The translations under genes were made by a program, and so were the position numbers. This document shows, one piece after another, positions 62,374-64,000 of a stretch of 64,000 bases of DNA (positions are counted from its first letter, which is position 1; each line of letters starts with the position of its first letter). Origin of the DNA: Owenia fusiformis (taxonomy: Eukaryota; Annelida; Polychaeta; Sabellida; Oweniidae); assembly GCA_903813345.2 (NCBI GenBank), contig CAIIXF020000007.1, forward strand, positions 29,873,564 through 29,937,563, written 5' to 3'. Below the pieces are notes generated by a model, which saw only the letters and a program-made list of their open reading frames with translations, was not told the origin of the DNA and ran no database searches.

Positions 62374-63842
62374 TTATGAATTATCTTCTTTTACTAAGAT
62401 TTCATCAAGGATTTCCCTCAATAAATCCTCATCAGTTTCTTCCAATACCTGTTCAGTTCCTGTCTTTGTATGTTGGTTATTGCATTCATTCCCCTTGCAA
62501 ACACAGAACAATCTACATGATAAAGATGCCTTGGAGCATGAACATCGCCCAGTTCTACATACATTGCCCTCTGATGCACATGTGCACTTAATGAGCTGGA
62601 GAATTCCTTCAGGGGCACAGGGTGTATCCTTGGGCATTGTTGTTGGGACAAGTGAGCCCGTGCTTTTAATTTCCCAACCAAAATCTGTTGGAAGGATAAG
62701 TGGGGGGTCAGGCATATCAGCATTTTTCCATATAGCTACTTGGAAATAAGCTTGCTTCACATGCTGGGAAAATGCTTCTATTGTTGGTGGGAGGGATTTT
62801 AGCTTTGGTGCATTTGTAATGTGTTTTGCAGCATCTTTCTTTGCTCATACAGCATATCTCACATCAGACATTTTGTCTGTGACTTTAGGTGTAATTCCAT
62901 AACATCTAGAAACAAATTCTGTTGAAGTTTTCTCAACTTCAGTCACGTCTGCATTGACATCTCTCAAGTTAGTGAGTGAGTATCTATTTAACACCTTCAA
63001 GACTGTTAGCTTGCCAATTCCACGCATGCAAGATGTCGTATCACTGCCAGAGAGACCATGCGCAGCTAACAAGTTTGGGATTTTTAATTTGTGTTCATTT
63101 ACGGTTGCATTAATGTTAATGTTTGCTCGGCCAGATGATGTTCCCTCCATTATGATGTTATTTTCCATTAACTTGTGCTTGAGACAGTGATGAAGAAGTA
63201 GAAGGAAAACATCAGTATCATCACTGAGTACACTGATATTCTGTTGGCCTTTACTGGCAGCATGCAGAACCTGGTATACGATAACAACATTTGCTTCTTC
63301 TTGAGTGTTCCTTAAGTCATCACGTTGGTCAATATTGCCTTTGTGAATTTGTACAGGTGTTGGATCAGGACCTGTGATAACAAGGATGTTGGAGAATGAT
63401 CCTTCACTAGCTTTTTGAGTGAGATGGTCGATGACACACTTTATCATCTGGACCTTGTTCTCAGTCACATTCAGAACAACATTTTGTGCAGGGAGAGGTG
63501 TGTCAGAGCTGAACTTATACACTCTACTGGCTGATTGAGCTTGAGATGACCTGGTGCTGTTCTTTATGCTATTGTCTCTATATCTGTCAGAGATAAGGTA
63601 TACATCTGATTCTGTTAGGAGTCTCAGGATGTACTTAGTGAAAGCAATACAGAAGTTTTCAATTTTGCCAGCCATCGGCCATGTTATGATCCAAAGGATG
63701 GCACACCCATCAACAACACATACATTGCAATTGTTTCCTCTTGAGGTCAACTCAATCTGTAACTTTTGTTTCAGTGTTGATTTTGAAGTTGTGATATTAA
63801 TTTCTCCATTTTCATCAAATAGTGATGATGGAGGGAATATCA
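62374..63842 (-). pseudogene. PIN/FEN-like protein with C-terminal CXC domain, interrupted
   Basis: A - strand frame runs from the inverted-repeat junction near 63842 to the stop at 62374, broken by one in-frame TGA (62845-62847). The upper part carries acidic motifs in the order expected of a PIN/XPG-type nuclease fold: CVVDGCAILW, VYLISDRYRD, ISVLSDDTDVFLLLLHH, then GLSGSDTTSCMRGIGKLTVL, which resembles the helix-hairpin of FEN1-like enzymes. The lower part has a YFQVAIWKN block and a Cys-rich segment (CTCASEGNVC ... GRCSCSKASLSCRLFCVCK), a CXC/Tesmin-like zinc-binding pattern. I recall multi-copy uncharacterised proteins of this layout in fish and invertebrates. Nuclease activity is an inference. 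The 5' part is missing because of the inversion junction, so this copy is probably dead. Confidence 0.7.
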
Positions 63843-64000
63843 TCTGGCCGAGCAAACATTAACATAAATGCAACCGTAAATGAACACAAATTAAAAATCC
63901 CAAACTTGTTAGCTGCACATGGTCTCTCTGGCAGTGATACGACATCTTGCATGTATGGAATTGGCAAGCTAACAGTCCTGAAAGTGTTAAATAGATACTC
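63825..64000 (+). pseudogene. Inverted partial copy of the PIN/FEN-like gene
   Basis: The 176 bases to the window edge are the reverse complement of 62978-63153 without indels and with about eight substitutions. Read on + they encode SGRANININATVNEH and HGLSGSDTTSCMYGIGKL in frame. The copy runs off the window, so a complete gene may follow. It has CMYGIGK where the - copy has CMRGIGK. Confidence 0.85.

Noticed and set aside
62326-62375. Short VPQGSFLG-like LINE motif on +
   Set aside because: Only about 16 codons; could be chance, and no other LINE sequence adjoins it.

Overview
The window is a stretch of animal nuclear genome: about two-thirds AT, intron-rich, and full of transposable-element debris. 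Gene content (KLHL10, LEO1, a secreted PAN/discoidin-type protein, a CARD exon, a long ankyrin-repeat protein), several LINE groups and many MITE-like elements suggest a marine invertebrate such as a mollusc, brachiopod, echinoderm or hemichordate. The sequence alone does not settle the phylum. All splice models below were built by hand from GT/AG sites, reading-frame phase and remembered protein families.

Layout. 1-15.4 kb: no convincing gene, but a palindromic satellite near 2.2-2.8 kb, a 5'-truncated LINE with an intact reverse-transcriptase frame (about 3.6-6.3 kb) and several inverted-repeat elements. 15.5-17.4 kb: an uninterrupted ankyrin-repeat gene on +. 17.6-24.1 kb: a complete seven-exon KLHL10 gene on -, tail to tail with the ankyrin gene; one intron holds a young LINE insertion flanked by a perfect 13-bp target-site duplication, right beside a splice donor. 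24.4-31 kb: mariner remnants and MITE-like elements, two with clean target-site duplications. 31.6-38.1 kb: a six-exon - strand gene for a secreted protein (signal peptide, PAN-like, F5/8C, PAN). 39.2-57.5 kb: the complete eleven-exon LEO1 gene on - (PAF1 complex subunit), with introns loaded with Helitron-like, TTAA-flanked, LINE and mariner elements. 57.7 kb: a CARD-encoding exon on +, divergent from LEO1 across 282 bp. 58.2-59.0 kb: a near-perfect 841-bp hairpin. 62.4-64.0 kb: an interrupted member of a PIN/FEN-like plus CXC protein family on -, with part of it copied in inverted orientation at the window edge.

The host genes are unrelated housekeeping, germline or extracellular functions; nothing suggests an operon. 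The points most worth a second look are the tandem array of duplicated 5' splice sites in LEO1 intron 3, the repeat-built N-terminus of this LEO1, the LINE insertion at the KLHL10 donor, the PAN-F5/8C-PAN protein, and the PIN/FEN-like-CXC family with its inverted duplication.
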